Source: Mediterranea sp. (in: CFB group bacteria)
GTDB lineage: Bacteria; Bacteroidota; Bacteroidia; Bacteroidales; Bacteroidaceae
Assembly (NCBI GenBank): GCA_031287715.1
Contig: JAITSN010000098.1
Location: 1 to 43,818, forward strand
DNA length: 43,818 bases
Direction: 5' to 3'
Numbering within the stretch: the stretch's first letter is position 1; each line of letters begins with the position of its first letter. The notes under the pieces were generated by a model that saw only the letters and a program-made list of their open reading frames with translations, searched no databases and was not told the origin of the DNA. Both the position numbers and the translations under genes were made by a program. Positions 8,209 through 17,800 of the stretch are shown piece by piece.

Positions 8209-9360
8209 ATGAAAAGAATATCGTTCTTCGCTCTTGTTGCGCTGCTGCTGAATGCCTGTCATTCCGGCTCTACATTTACCGTGGAAGGCAACGTGTCCGA
8301 CGCCGGCGGAAAGAAACTCTACCTCGAAGCGTCTCTGATTGACGGCGTCGCGGCGCTTGACTCCGTGAAGCTGAAAGGCGGCGGCTCTTTCAAATTCAAA
8401 CAGCCCAGACCCGAATCGCCGGAGTTCTATCGCTTGAGGGTGGAAGACAAGATCATCAACTTCTCCGTCGACTCAACTGAGACGGTAACCATTACGGCCC
8501 CCTATGTGAGGTTTACCACTGACTATAATGTGGAAGGATCTCCCAGCAGCGAAAAGATCAAAGAACTTACATTGAAGCAGCTTCAGCTCCAGAAAGAGAT
8601 GGACGCCTTGCTCAAGAACGCCCGGAACGGCCGGATGGATAATAAAACCCTGCAAGCCGGGCTGGCTGATCTGCTTGATGCCTATAAGAATGAGGTGAAG
8701 ATCAAATACATCTTCCCAAGCCCTTATACCGCCTCTGCTTATTTCGCCTTATTCCAGCGGACGAATGGTTACCTGATCTTCGACCCGCTGAGCAGCCGGG
8801 AAGATGTGAAAGGTTTCGGCGCGGTGGCCACCAGCTGGTCGCATTATTATCCGCACGCCACACGCACGAAGAACCTGACCAACCTTGTCATCAAAGGCCT
8901 GAAGAATACACGGACGCCCAAGGAAAAAGTTATTGAGCTGGATCCGGAAAAAATCAGCGAGACCACACTCATTGACATTAAGCTGAAAGACATCAAAGGC
9001 AATATCCGCTCGCTGACGGAACTGAAAGGCAAAGTCGTGTTGCTGGACTTCACGGTTTACCAAACGGCCATATCGACCACACACAACTTCTGGCTGAACG
9101 ATCTGTATGACAAATATGCCGGCAAGGGACTGGAAATCTACCAGGTATCGCTGGACGCCGACGAGCATTACTGGAAAACCGTGGCAGGCAACTTGCCATG
9201 GATCGGCGTACGCGATCCGAACGGCATTTATTCCGGCCTCGCCTCTATCTATAATATACAAGAGGTTCCGGCTTACTTCTTGATCAACAGGAACAATGAA
9301 TTAAGCATCCGGGATGAGAATATAAAAGACATAGACGCTGCTATCAAAAAGCTATTGTAG
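8209..9360 (+). CDS. DUF4369 plus thioredoxin-fold lipoprotein lacking the CxxC motif
   Basis: The protein is 383 residues from ATG 8209, with a signal peptide and lipobox (LLLNAC, Cys about 17), so it is probably anchored in the envelope. The N-terminal 100 residues are a beta-rich DUF4369-like domain (FTVEGNVSDAGGKKLYLE). A helical middle is followed by a redoxin/TlpA-like fold from about residue 255 (VVLLDFTVYQTAIS). In TlpA/ResA proteins this position reads FWASWCxPC; here both cysteines are replaced, so it cannot act as a normal thiol-disulfide reductase. The fold is otherwise intact, including IYQVSLDADEHYWK and a cis-Pro-like VPAYFLI. A family of Bacteroidota lipoproteins with this loss exists, to my knowledge, so the change is probably not a local mutation. 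Function unknown. Confidence 0.85.
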   Translation: MKRISFFALVALLLNACHSGSTFTVEGNVSDAGGKKLYLEASLIDGVAALDSVKLKGGGSFKFKQPRPESPEFYRLRVEDKIINFSVDSTETVTITAPYVRFTTDYNVEGSPSSEKIKELTLKQLQLQKEMDALLKNARNGRMDNKTLQAGLADLLDAYKNEVKIKYIFPSPYTASAYFALFQRTNGYLIFDPLSSREDVKGFGAVATSWSHYYPHATRTKNLTNLVIKGLKNTRTPKEKVIELDPEKISETTLIDIKLKDIKGNIRSLTELKGKVVLLDFTVYQTAISTTHNFWLNDLYDKYAGKGLEIYQVSLDADEHYWKTVAGNLPWIGVRDPNGIYSGLASIYNIQEVPAYFLINRNNELSIRDENIKDIDAAIKKLL

Positions 9361-9404
9361 CTCGGAATAATTCCTTTAAATATGTTACACAGCAGTTATT
9401 TCTA

Positions 9405-9436
9405 CTTGACTTGCATTAGATAAAGGATTACCTTTG
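9405..9436 (+). promoter_or_regulatory. Promoter of greA-HIT-queA
   Basis: CTTG at 9405-9408 and TACCTTTG at 9429-9436 are separated by 20 bp, close to the Bacteroidota consensus. Transcription would start near 9443, about 100 bp before greA. Confidence 0.55.
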
Positions 9437-9458
9437 CCGAACTTGATAGAACAGGGGG

Positions 9459-9493
9459 TTCCAACATGAGGAGGCATGTTGGAATTCTTTTTT
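9459..9493 (+). terminator. Terminator-like hairpin in the greA leader
   Basis: TTCCAACATG (9459-9468) pairs perfectly with CATGTTGGAA (9475-9484) over the loop AGGAGG, followed by TTCTTTTTTTG. It has the form of an intrinsic terminator. Because a promoter lies just upstream at 9405-9436, it would fall roughly 15-50 nt into the greA transcript, so it could act as an attenuator as well as ending read-through from the gene before it. Confidence 0.7.
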
Positions 9494-9540
9494 GTTTTAA
9501 TACGACCACATTAACAAATTTAAAAAAGGAGAAAAGAACC

Positions 9541-10005
9541 ATGGCTTATATGTCGGAAGAAGGTTACAAGAAATTAGTTGAAGAACTGAGAATATTGGAA
9601 ACGGTGAATCGTCCTGAGATATCCAGACAGATAGCGGAAGCCCGCGACAAAGGCGATTTATCTGAAAATGCAGAATATGATGCAGCCAAAGAAGCACAAG
9701 GTATGCTTGAAATGCGAATCAACAGGATAAAGGAAATCGTTTCCGAAGCCAAGATCATAGACGAATCCAGGATCAAGACAGACGTGGTACAGATCTTGAA
9801 CCGGGTGGAACTGAAGAACCTAAAGAACGGCATGACGATGACCTATACCATCGTCTCCGAGAGTGAGGCAAACCTGAAAGAAGGCAAACTATCAGTGAGC
9901 ACTCCTATTGCCCAGGGACTTTTGGGCAAGAAAGTGGGCACTGTTGCCAGGATTCAAGTCCCGCAGGGGGAGGTGAGCCTGGAGATCCTAAGTATTTCAT
10001 TCTAA
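9541..10005 (+). CDS. greA: Transcription elongation factor GreA
   Basis: The product is 154 residues from ATG 9541, preceded by AAGGAG. GreA enters the RNA polymerase secondary channel and stimulates cleavage of backtracked transcripts. The N-terminal coiled coil carries GDLSENAEYDAAKEAQ, with the acidic tip residues Asp39 and Glu42. The C-terminal FKBP-like domain ends in the usual PQGEVSLEILSI. An in-frame ATG at 9466 is rejected because it lies in the leader hairpin and would add 25 unconserved residues. HIT and queA follow closely (12 bp, then 3 bp). Confidence 0.95.
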   Translation: MAYMSEEGYKKLVEELRILETVNRPEISRQIAEARDKGDLSENAEYDAAKEAQGMLEMRINRIKEIVSEAKIIDESRIKTDVVQILNRVELKNLKNGMTMTYTIVSESEANLKEGKLSVSTPIAQGLLGKKVGTVARIQVPQGEVSLEILSISF

Positions 10006-10017
10006 AACAAACCGGCC

Positions 10018-10446
10018 ATGGCAACGATCTTTAGCAAAATTATCGCAGGAGAGATACCCTCGTACAAAATTGCAGAGGATGACAAGTTCTACGCATTCCT
10101 GGACATCAAACCGTTGATGACGGGGCATACGCTGGTTATCCCCAAGCAGGAAGTAGATTATATTTTCGACCTGGACGATGAAACGCTGTCCGCGATGCAC
10201 GTTTTTGCCAAGCGTGTGGCCCGCGCCATTGAGAAAGCGATACCCTGCAAGCGTGTGGCCGTGCTGGTTCTTGGACTTGAAGTGCCCCATGCCCATATTC
10301 ATCTGGTTCCGATCAGCAAAGAATCGGACATCATTATCTCCAAAGCCAAACTGAAACTCTCAAACGAAGAGTTTACGGCAACCGCCAAAGCTATCAACCA
10401 AGCGTGGGAAAGTCAAGCGGGCTGCTGCTCTGCTTCTCATCATTGA
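10018..10446 (+). CDS. HIT family nucleotide-binding protein
   Basis: This 142-residue cytosolic protein starts with the typical ATIFSKIIAGEIPSYKI segment of the HINT/FHIT-like group. It ends its core with the histidine triad VPHAHIHLVPI (His91, His93, His95). Family members hydrolyse nucleoside phosphoramidates or dinucleoside polyphosphates. It lies 12 bp after greA. Its stop codon TGA (10444-10446) lies inside a heptad repeat unit, and queA begins 3 bp later in the same reading frame. The physiological substrate is unknown. Confidence 0.93.
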   Translation: MATIFSKIIAGEIPSYKIAEDDKFYAFLDIKPLMTGHTLVIPKQEVDYIFDLDDETLSAMHVFAKRVARAIEKAIPCKRVAVLVLGLEVPHAHIHLVPISKESDIIISKAKLKLSNEEFTATAKAINQAWESQAGCCSASHH

Positions 10447-10455
10447 CAATTGACA
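10442..10455. repeat. Two heptad units at the HIT/queA junction
   Basis: ATTGACA occurs twice in tandem. Unit 1 contains the HIT stop codon (TGA, 10444-10446) and unit 2 contains the queA start (TTG, 10450-10452). The same heptad recurs at 18329 and 18414. Confidence 0.85.
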
Positions 10456-11667
10456 ACTAAACACATACGGATTAGCGAATACAGCTACGCGCTGCCGGAC
10501 GAATGCATCGCCAAGTTTCCGCTGCAAGAGCGCGACCGTTCAAAACTATTGGTATATCAACACGGGGAAATCGCAGAAGACGAGTTCACTTCCCTGTTCC
10601 ACTACCTGCCCGCAGACAGTTTGATGATATTCAACAATACAAAGGTTATCCAGGCGCGCCTGCACTTCCGGAAAGAAACAGGCGCACGGATAGAAATATT
10701 CTGTCTGGAGCCGGCTTCACCCAACGACTACGCACTGAACTTCCAACAAACCACACACGTGGCATGGCTTTGCATGATAGGCAACCTGAAAAAATGGAAG
10801 GAAGGAAGCCTGCACAAGAAGCTGACGGTAAAAGGGAAAAGCGTAATACTGACCGCCACGCGGGGAGAGAACCAAGGCACAAGTCACCGGGTGGATCTTT
10901 CATGGGACAATCCGGAAGTGACATTCGCAGATATTTTGGAAGCGTTTGGCGAACTTCCCATTCCTCCCTACCTGAACAGGGAAACACAAGACAGCGATAA
11001 AGAAACCTATCAAACGGTCTACTCAAAAATAAAAGGATCGGTAGCCGCTCCCACGGCAGGCCTGCACTTTACCCCGCACGTATTCGATACGCTCAAAGAA
11101 AAAGGGATCGTTTGCGAAGAACTCACCCTCCATGTAGGGGCAGGAACATTCAAGCCGGTAAAAAGCGAAGAAATAGAAGGCCACGAAATGCACACCGAAT
11201 ACATATCCGTATCACGCTCCACGCTCGAAAAGCTGATCGCGCACCAAGGCGAGGCCATCGCCGTAGGGACAACATCCGTAAGAACCTTGGAGAGCCTCTA
11301 CTATATTGGAGCCACACTCTACAACGATCCGGATGCCGGAGAAAAAGACCTGTACGTCCAACAATGGCAGCCCTACGAAACACCGGAAAGAATAACAGCC
11401 ACCGAAGCCCTGAAACAAATCGTAGCCCACCTCGACCGTCACCGGATAGATACCCTGCACACCCGTACACAAATCATCATCGCACCGGGGTACCGTTTTA
11501 AAATAGTAAAAGCGATGGTAACCAACTTCCACCAGCCGCAAAGCACGCTGCTTCTGCTCGTATCGGCGTTTGTGAAAGGAGATTGGCGCCGGATCTACGA
11601 CTATGCGCTGTCGCACGGCTTCCGGTTTCTAAGCTACGGGGACTCATCCCTGCTCTTCACGGTCTGA
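10450..11667 (+). CDS. queA: S-adenosylmethionine:tRNA ribosyltransferase-isomerase
   Basis: QueA transfers the ribosyl part of SAM to preQ1 in tRNA, the penultimate step of queuosine synthesis. The 405-residue product shows the family blocks NNTKVIQARL, PPYL, the GSVAAPTAGLHFT signature near residue 197, VGAGTFKPV, and the C-terminal NFHQPQSTLLLLVSAF and LSYGDSSLL. It is longer than the roughly 350-residue E. coli enzyme because of inserts around residues 100-150 and 290-310. No ATG or GTG is available between the HIT stop and the conserved SEYSYALPDE, so the TTG at 10450 is the best start. It is in frame with HIT, separated only by TGA CAA. Confidence 0.95.
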   Translation: MTTKHIRISEYSYALPDECIAKFPLQERDRSKLLVYQHGEIAEDEFTSLFHYLPADSLMIFNNTKVIQARLHFRKETGARIEIFCLEPASPNDYALNFQQTTHVAWLCMIGNLKKWKEGSLHKKLTVKGKSVILTATRGENQGTSHRVDLSWDNPEVTFADILEAFGELPIPPYLNRETQDSDKETYQTVYSKIKGSVAAPTAGLHFTPHVFDTLKEKGIVCEELTLHVGAGTFKPVKSEEIEGHEMHTEYISVSRSTLEKLIAHQGEAIAVGTTSVRTLESLYYIGATLYNDPDAGEKDLYVQQWQPYETPERITATEALKQIVAHLDRHRIDTLHTRTQIIIAPGYRFKIVKAMVTNFHQPQSTLLLLVSAFVKGDWRRIYDYALSHGFRFLSYGDSSLLFTV

Positions 11668-11710
11668 TCCCATAAAATTCATTCATCGGGGAAAAAACAA
11701 GGAAACTAAT

Positions 11711-11740
11711 TTTGCTCTTTCAGTTTTCTGTATATCTTTG
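11711..11740 (+). promoter_or_regulatory. Promoter of the tetR-efflux operon
   Basis: TTTG (11711-11714) and TATCTTTG (11733-11740) are 18 bp apart, a near-perfect Bacteroidota promoter. The start codon of tetR is 24 bp further on. Confidence 0.7.
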
Positions 11741-11763
11741 CGCTCTGAATAACAAAGAAAACT

Positions 11764-12411
11764 ATGGTGAAAGACAGCTCAAAAGATACATTTTCCCGTA
11801 CGGAATTAAGGGAAAAAGTGATCCTGGAAGCCATAGAGGCATTCAGGATAAACGGCATCAAAAGCATCCGTATGGATGACATCGCCAACTCTCTGAAAAT
11901 ATCCAAGCGAACGCTCTACGAACTATTCGAGAACAAAGAAACGCTGCTGAAAGAGTGCCTCTCATACCACCAGGAAATAAAAAAGAAAAACCTTGGGGAA
12001 ATCACAAAAGCATCAAGGAATGTATTGGAAGTTATCTTGAAGTGCTACAAAGACAGCGTTGAACTCTACCACAGAACAAACCCGAAGTTCTTTGAAGAGA
12101 TCAAGAAATACCCCGAAATCTGCGACATGATCAAGAACAACCGCGAAAAAGACACCACCATTGTTGTCGATTTCTTAAAGAGCGGAGTCGATCAAGGCAT
12201 TTTCAGAGAAGACATAAACTTTGCCATAATCCATGCGTTGCTGCGCGAACAGATGGATTTGCTGATGACCTCCGTAAGCAAGCAATTTTCTTTCCTTGAA
12301 GTGTACGAAGCCATTATCTTCACATACTTGCGTGGTATCGCCACTTACAAGGGAGCGCAGGAACTGGATGACTTTATTCGTGAATACCGTGAAGAACACA
12401 CAGACGTATAG
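11764..12411 (+). CDS. TetR/AcrR family transcriptional regulator
   Basis: The 215-residue product has an N-terminal helix-turn-helix at about 15-60, with the typical RMDDIANSLKISKRTLYELFENKETLL. A helical ligand-binding domain follows. It begins a run of four co-directional genes: a TolC-like channel 42 bp after it, then the adaptor and pump. The usual role is repression of the adjacent efflux genes until an inducer binds. Because the gene lies directly behind the promoter at 11711-11740, autoregulation is likely. No clear palindromic operator was found around that promoter. Confidence 0.92.
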   Translation: MVKDSSKDTFSRTELREKVILEAIEAFRINGIKSIRMDDIANSLKISKRTLYELFENKETLLKECLSYHQEIKKKNLGEITKASRNVLEVILKCYKDSVELYHRTNPKFFEEIKKYPEICDMIKNNREKDTTIVVDFLKSGVDQGIFREDINFAIIHALLREQMDLLMTSVSKQFSFLEVYEAIIFTYLRGIATYKGAQELDDFIREYREEHTDV

Positions 12412-12453
12412 ACAACGGAATAACGAAGAAAACTAACTTTAGGTATAAATAAA

Positions 12454-13797
12454 ATGAAATGTTCAATGGGTAAAAAGATCGCGCTGGCATGGGCCATTAT
12501 CCTGGCTTGTGGAAGCGTGGCGGCACAAGATGCCAAGGATACGCTCAGGCTGACGCTGAACCAGGCGTTGGAGATCGCGCTGAGCGACAATCCGGCCATC
12601 AAGGTTGCCGATCAGGAAATTCAATTAAAGAAAACCGCGAATAAAGAAGCCTATGCAGGATTATTCCCCGAAGCCTCTCTTACCGGTTCTTATCAGCGTG
12701 CTGTAAAAAAGCAAACCATGGCGATGAATTTTGGCGGCGAAACAACGACCATCAAAATGGGTAGGGATAACACCTACAACGGAGGGCTTACGGTCAGTTT
12801 GCCCCTTTTTGCTCCGGCTATTTACAAAAGCATCAGCTTGACGGAATCCGACGTAGACCTTGCCGTAGAAAAGGCGCGATCCTCCAGGATCGGTATGGTC
12901 AATCAGGTAACCAAGGCATACTATCAACTGCTGTTGGCGCAAGACAGCTACGCCGTGCTAAAGAAAAGCTACGGACAGTCGGAAGCCAACTACAATGTGA
13001 TCAAAGCAAAGTACGAACAGGGTAGCGTGAGTGAATACGACAAGATCCGCGGCGAAGTGCAAATGCGCAACCTGATGCCTGCCGTTGTTTCTGCGCGTAA
13101 CGGCGTCAATCTGGCCCGCTTGCAATTGAAGGTGCTTATGGGGATGGATCCCGGAATAGAGATTGCCGTTGCAGGCAATTTGAAGGATTATGAGCTGGTT
13201 ATGTTTCAGCAGCAGCTGGACGACAGAACCTTTCATTTGAACAACAACACCGATTTGAAACAACTTGCGCTTAATGCAGAACTGCTGAATAAAAACCTGA
13301 AACTCCAGCAAACCAATTTCATGCCGACGCTTGGCGCCTCGTTCAATTATGCTTATATGTCAATGAACGAAAACTTCCGCATATCGCAGTATGATTGGTA
13401 TCCTTACTCGACGCTTGGCCTCAGCCTTACCATTCCTTTATTTAAAGCCGGAAACTTCACCAAACTGAAGCAGGCAAAGATCCAACTGCGCCAGCTGGCC
13501 GAAAATAAAACCAACGTTGAGCGTCAGCTGCAGATGCAGGCAACAAACTATATGGATAATATGAGCACAAGCGCCGAGCAGGTAGTAAGCAACAAAGAGA
13601 ACGTGCTCCAGGCGGAGAAAGGACGGGAGATCGCCCGGAAGCGCTATGACGTAGGCAAAGGCACCATCCTCGAATTGAATGATTCGGAAGTGGCTTTAGT
13701 CCAGGCGCAGCTGACCTATCATCAGGCGATTTACGATTACCTTGTCGCCAAAGCCGACTTGGATCAGGTATTGGGCGTAGAACCCCCCGTGAAATAA
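12454..13797 (+). CDS. TolC-family outer membrane efflux protein
   Basis: The 447-residue product has a signal peptide (cleavage near VAAQD, about residue 25) and two OEP repeats made of long amphipathic helices. It starts with LTLNQALEIALSDNPAIKVA and the second half has KAKYEQGSVSEYDKIR and RYDVGKGTILELNDSEVAL motifs. Such proteins form the outer-membrane channel of tripartite pumps. The neighbouring adaptor (26 bp on) and RND pump complete the system. A second ATG at 12466 would shorten the leader by four residues and cannot be excluded. Confidence 0.93.
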   Translation: MKCSMGKKIALAWAIILACGSVAAQDAKDTLRLTLNQALEIALSDNPAIKVADQEIQLKKTANKEAYAGLFPEASLTGSYQRAVKKQTMAMNFGGETTTIKMGRDNTYNGGLTVSLPLFAPAIYKSISLTESDVDLAVEKARSSRIGMVNQVTKAYYQLLLAQDSYAVLKKSYGQSEANYNVIKAKYEQGSVSEYDKIRGEVQMRNLMPAVVSARNGVNLARLQLKVLMGMDPGIEIAVAGNLKDYELVMFQQQLDDRTFHLNNNTDLKQLALNAELLNKNLKLQQTNFMPTLGASFNYAYMSMNENFRISQYDWYPYSTLGLSLTIPLFKAGNFTKLKQAKIQLRQLAENKTNVERQLQMQATNYMDNMSTSAEQVVSNKENVLQAEKGREIARKRYDVGKGTILELNDSEVALVQAQLTYHQAIYDYLVAKADLDQVLGVEPPVK

Positions 13798-13822
13798 GAA
13801 AGAAACGAAAAAACAAAGCGAA

Positions 13823-14839
13823 ATGAAAAAGAGTGTTTATTGGATAGCCCTGTCTGCCGTAGTGCTGTGTGGCTCATGTTCCGGAGGGAAAAACGAACCG
13901 GCTGTTGAAAAGAAAGAAGAGAAGCCGATTGTGAAGCTGGCTAACGTATCGGTTCGTCCGGTAGAACAGATTCAGGAGTACACCGCTACCGTTGAGGCGG
14001 AAGTGAAGAACAACATCGTCCCGCAATCCCCCGTGCGCATTGAGCGGATATGGGTTGAAGTGGGCGACCGTGTCGGTAAAGGCCAAAAACTTGTGCAGAT
14101 GGATGCGGCCAACCTCAAGCAACTGAAACTACAGTTGGAAAATCAGGAAATAGAGTTTAAGCGTATAGATGAACTCTACAAGATCGGCGGCGTTTCCAAA
14201 TCCGAATGGGACGCCTCGAAGATGGCGCTGGATGTGAGGCGGACATCCTACGAAAACCTGCTCGCAAACACCGCATTGCTGAGTCCCGTCGACGGCATAG
14301 TCACCGCCCGCAACTATGACAACGGCGATATGTACGGCGGCGGCAACCCCGTGCTGGTCGTCGAACAGATCACCCCGGTGAAGCTGCTGGTCAACGTCTC
14401 TGAAACCTATTTCACCAAAGTGAAGAAAGACGCGCCGGTTTCCGTTAAAGTCGATGTGTATGGCGACAGGGAATTTACCGGCCGCATAAGCCTGGTTTAC
14501 CCGACGATCGATCCGGCCACCCGCACTTTTCCCGTAGAGGTCAGGCTGGAGAATAAAGACCGGCAAGTCCGCCCGGGAATGTTTGCCCGCGTCACGATCA
14601 ACTTCGGCACGGTCAATCACGTCGTTGTACCCGACCAGGCTGTCGTTAAGCAAGCCGGATCGGGCGACCGTTATGTCTTCGTCTACAAAGACGGGAAGGT
14701 CACTTATAATAAGGTAGTGTTGGGCCGCCGTATGGATACGGAGTACGAGCTGATTTCCGGCGTAGATGACAATGCCCGGGTAGTCATCGCCGGTCAGGCG
14801 CGCCTGCTGAATGATATGGAGGTACAAGTTACGAATTAA
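13823..14839 (+). CDS. RND efflux periplasmic adaptor (AcrA-like lipoprotein)
   Basis: The 338-residue membrane fusion protein has a lipobox (VLCGSC, Cys about 19). The lipoyl half-motifs flank a short coiled coil: RIERIWVEVGDRVGKGQKLV, then SPVDGIVTARNYDNGDMYGG. A beta-barrel and membrane-proximal domain follow (RPGMFARVTINFG). Its role is to link the inner-membrane pump to the TolC channel. It lies 26 bp after the TolC gene and 18 bp before the pump gene. Confidence 0.93.
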   Translation: MKKSVYWIALSAVVLCGSCSGGKNEPAVEKKEEKPIVKLANVSVRPVEQIQEYTATVEAEVKNNIVPQSPVRIERIWVEVGDRVGKGQKLVQMDAANLKQLKLQLENQEIEFKRIDELYKIGGVSKSEWDASKMALDVRRTSYENLLANTALLSPVDGIVTARNYDNGDMYGGGNPVLVVEQITPVKLLVNVSETYFTKVKKDAPVSVKVDVYGDREFTGRISLVYPTIDPATRTFPVEVRLENKDRQVRPGMFARVTINFGTVNHVVVPDQAVVKQAGSGDRYVFVYKDGKVTYNKVVLGRRMDTEYELISGVDDNARVVIAGQARLLNDMEVQVTN

Positions 14840-14856
14840 GATTAAGAACGATAATC

Positions 14857-17800
14857 ATGAGCTTATACGAGGGAGCGGTTAAAAAACCGATTATGACCTA
14901 CCTGTGCTTTGTGGCCGTGGTAATCTTTGGTCTGTTTTCTTTGTCCAAACTGCCGGTAGACCTTCTGCCGGACATCGATACCAACACCATCATGGTGATG
15001 ACCTCTTATCCGGGCGCGAGTGCATCGGATATTGAGAACAACGTTTCCCGTCCGCTGGAAAACGTATTGAATACCGTAAGCAACCTGAAGCATATCACGT
15101 CGCGCTCTTCGGAAAACCTGTCGCTGCTCATCCTTGAGTTTGAGTACGGCTATGACATTGACGTGCTCACCAATGACGTCCGGGATAAGTTAGACATGAT
15201 CACCTCGTCCCTGCCCGATGATATAGGGACGCCCATCATCTTCAAGTTCAGCACAGATATGATTCCGATCGTCATGCTTTCGGTGCAGGCGGAAGAAAGC
15301 CAGGCTGCATTATATAAAATCTTGGACGACAACGTGGCCAATCCCCTGGCGCGCATCCCCGGAGTGGGCACGGTATCTGTTGCCGGCGCCCCCCAGCGTG
15401 AGATCCAGGTATATTGCGACCCGAACAAGCTGGAAGCCTATAACCTGACCGTCGAAACCATCAGCGCCGCCATCAACGCCGAAAATCGGAACATCCCCGG
15501 CGGCAACTTCGACATCGGCAACGAAACCTACGCCTTGCGCGTAGAAGGTGAGTTTAACGACGCCCGCGAGATGGAAAACATCCTGGTCGGGACCAAAGAC
15601 GGCGCCGGAATTTACCTGCGTGACGTCGCCCGGGTCGTCGATACGGTGGAAGAACGCGCCCAGGAGGCTTATACCAACGGTATGCGCGGCGCAATGATCA
15701 TTGTACAGAAACAATCCGGAGCCAATTCCGTAAACATCGCCAGCAAGGTAATCGAATCCCTTCCTGAGCTGCAAAAGACCCTGCCTGCCGACGTCAAGCT
15801 GGGTATTATCATGGATACCTCCGAAAACATCCTGCGCACGATCGACAGCCTGACCGAGACGGTGATGTACGCCCTTCTCTTTGTCGTCCTGGTGGTATTC
15901 CTCTTCCTGGGCCGCTGGAGAGCGACGGTGATCATCTCTATCGTGATCCCCTTCTCGCTCATCTCCTCGTTCATCTACTTAGCCATTACGGGAAACACGC
16001 TGAACATCATTTCGCTCTCCTCCCTGTCCATTGCTATCGGAATGGTGGTGGATGATGCGATTGTCGTCCTCGAAAACGTCACCACGCACATCGAGCGCGG
16101 ATCCGACCCGAAGCAAGCCGCCGTGCACGGCACCAACGAAGTCGCCATCTCGGTCATCGCCTCCACGCTGACCATGCTCGCCGTATTCTTTCCGCTGACG
16201 ATGATCACCGGCATGACCGGCGTGCTCTTCAGGCAGTTGGGTTGGATGATGTGCACCATCATGATCGTCTCCACCGTGGCAGCCCTTTCGTTGACACCGA
16301 TGATGTGCTCCCAGATCCTGCGCCTGCAAAAAAAACAGTCTAAAGCCTTCAAAGCCTTCTATATACCCATTCAAAACGCCCTCGACGCCCTCGACCGATG
16401 GTACGCCCGGATGCTCAACAAAGCCGTGCGCCGGCGCAGCCTCGTGATCCTGTCCTGCGTAGCCTTCTTCGTAGCCAGCATGTTCTGTGTTAAGTTCATC
16501 GGCACGGAATTTTTCCCCGTGCAAGACAACGGGCAGATCAGCGCAACCCTGGAGCTGCCCATCGGCACCCGCAAAGAAGTGGCGCAGGAAGTAGCCTCGA
16601 GGCTAACCGCCGAATGGAGGCAGAAATACCCCGAAATGACCGTGTGCAACTACCGCGTCGGACAGGCCGACTCCGACAACATCTTCGCATCCATGTCCAA
16701 CAACGGCCCCCACATCGTTTCCTTCAACATCCGGTTGAATAATGTCAGCGAACGCAAACGAACCATGGTTGAAATCGGCGACGGTATGCGCGCCGACCTC
16801 CTGGCCTACCCCGAGTTCAGCAAAGCGCGGGTTGTCGTGGGAGGAAACGGCGGCGGAATGGGCGGACAGTCCACTGCCGACTTTGAAGTCTACGGATACG
16901 ATATGGCGCTCACCGACAAAGTGGCCGAAAAGCTCAAACGCGAGTTCTTCACCATCAAAGGCGTTAGAGAAGTCAATATCAGCCGCGGCGATTATCAGCC
17001 CGAATACCAAGTAGACTTCGACCGCGAGAAGCTGGCCCTTCACGGGCTTAACCTCTCCACAGCCGGCAACTACCTGCGCAACCGCATCAATGGCGCCACC
17101 GCGTCGCAATACCGTGAAGACGGCGACGAGTACGACATCAAAGTACGCTACGCCCCCGAGTTCCGCACCAGCTTGGAGAGCATCGAAGACGTCCTCATCT
17201 ACAACGCCCAGGGAAAAGCCGTCCGCGTGAAAGACCTCGGCACCGTGGTAGAGCGTTTCGTCCCGCCAACGATCGAACGCAAAGACCGCGAGCGCATCGT
17301 CACCGTATCCGCCGTCATCTCCGGAGAAGCGCTGGGCGACGTAGTGGCCGAAGGCAAGAAACTCGTCGAGCAGATGGACATCCCCGCCGGCATCAACATA
17401 CAAGTGGCCGGTACGTTTGAAGACCAGCAGGAATCGTTTGCCGACCTGGCCACGCTGGCCGCCCTGATCGTCGTCCTCGTCTTCATCGTGATGGCCGCCC
17501 AATTTGAGTCGCTGACCTACCCGTTCATCATCATGTTCTCCGTTCCGTTTGCCGTGAGCGGCGTGCTGATGGCCCTCTTCTTCACAAAAACAACGCTCAG
17601 CGTGATGAGCTTGCTCGGAGCAATCATGTTGATCGGCATCGTCGTCAAGAACGGCATCGTGCTGATCGACTACATCATCCTCTGTCGCGAACGCGGCCAA
17701 GCCGTGATCAATTCGGTAGTGACGGCAGGCAAGAGCCGCCTCCGTCCGGTACTGATGACCACCGCCACGACCATCCTCGGCATGATCCCAATGGCTGTCG

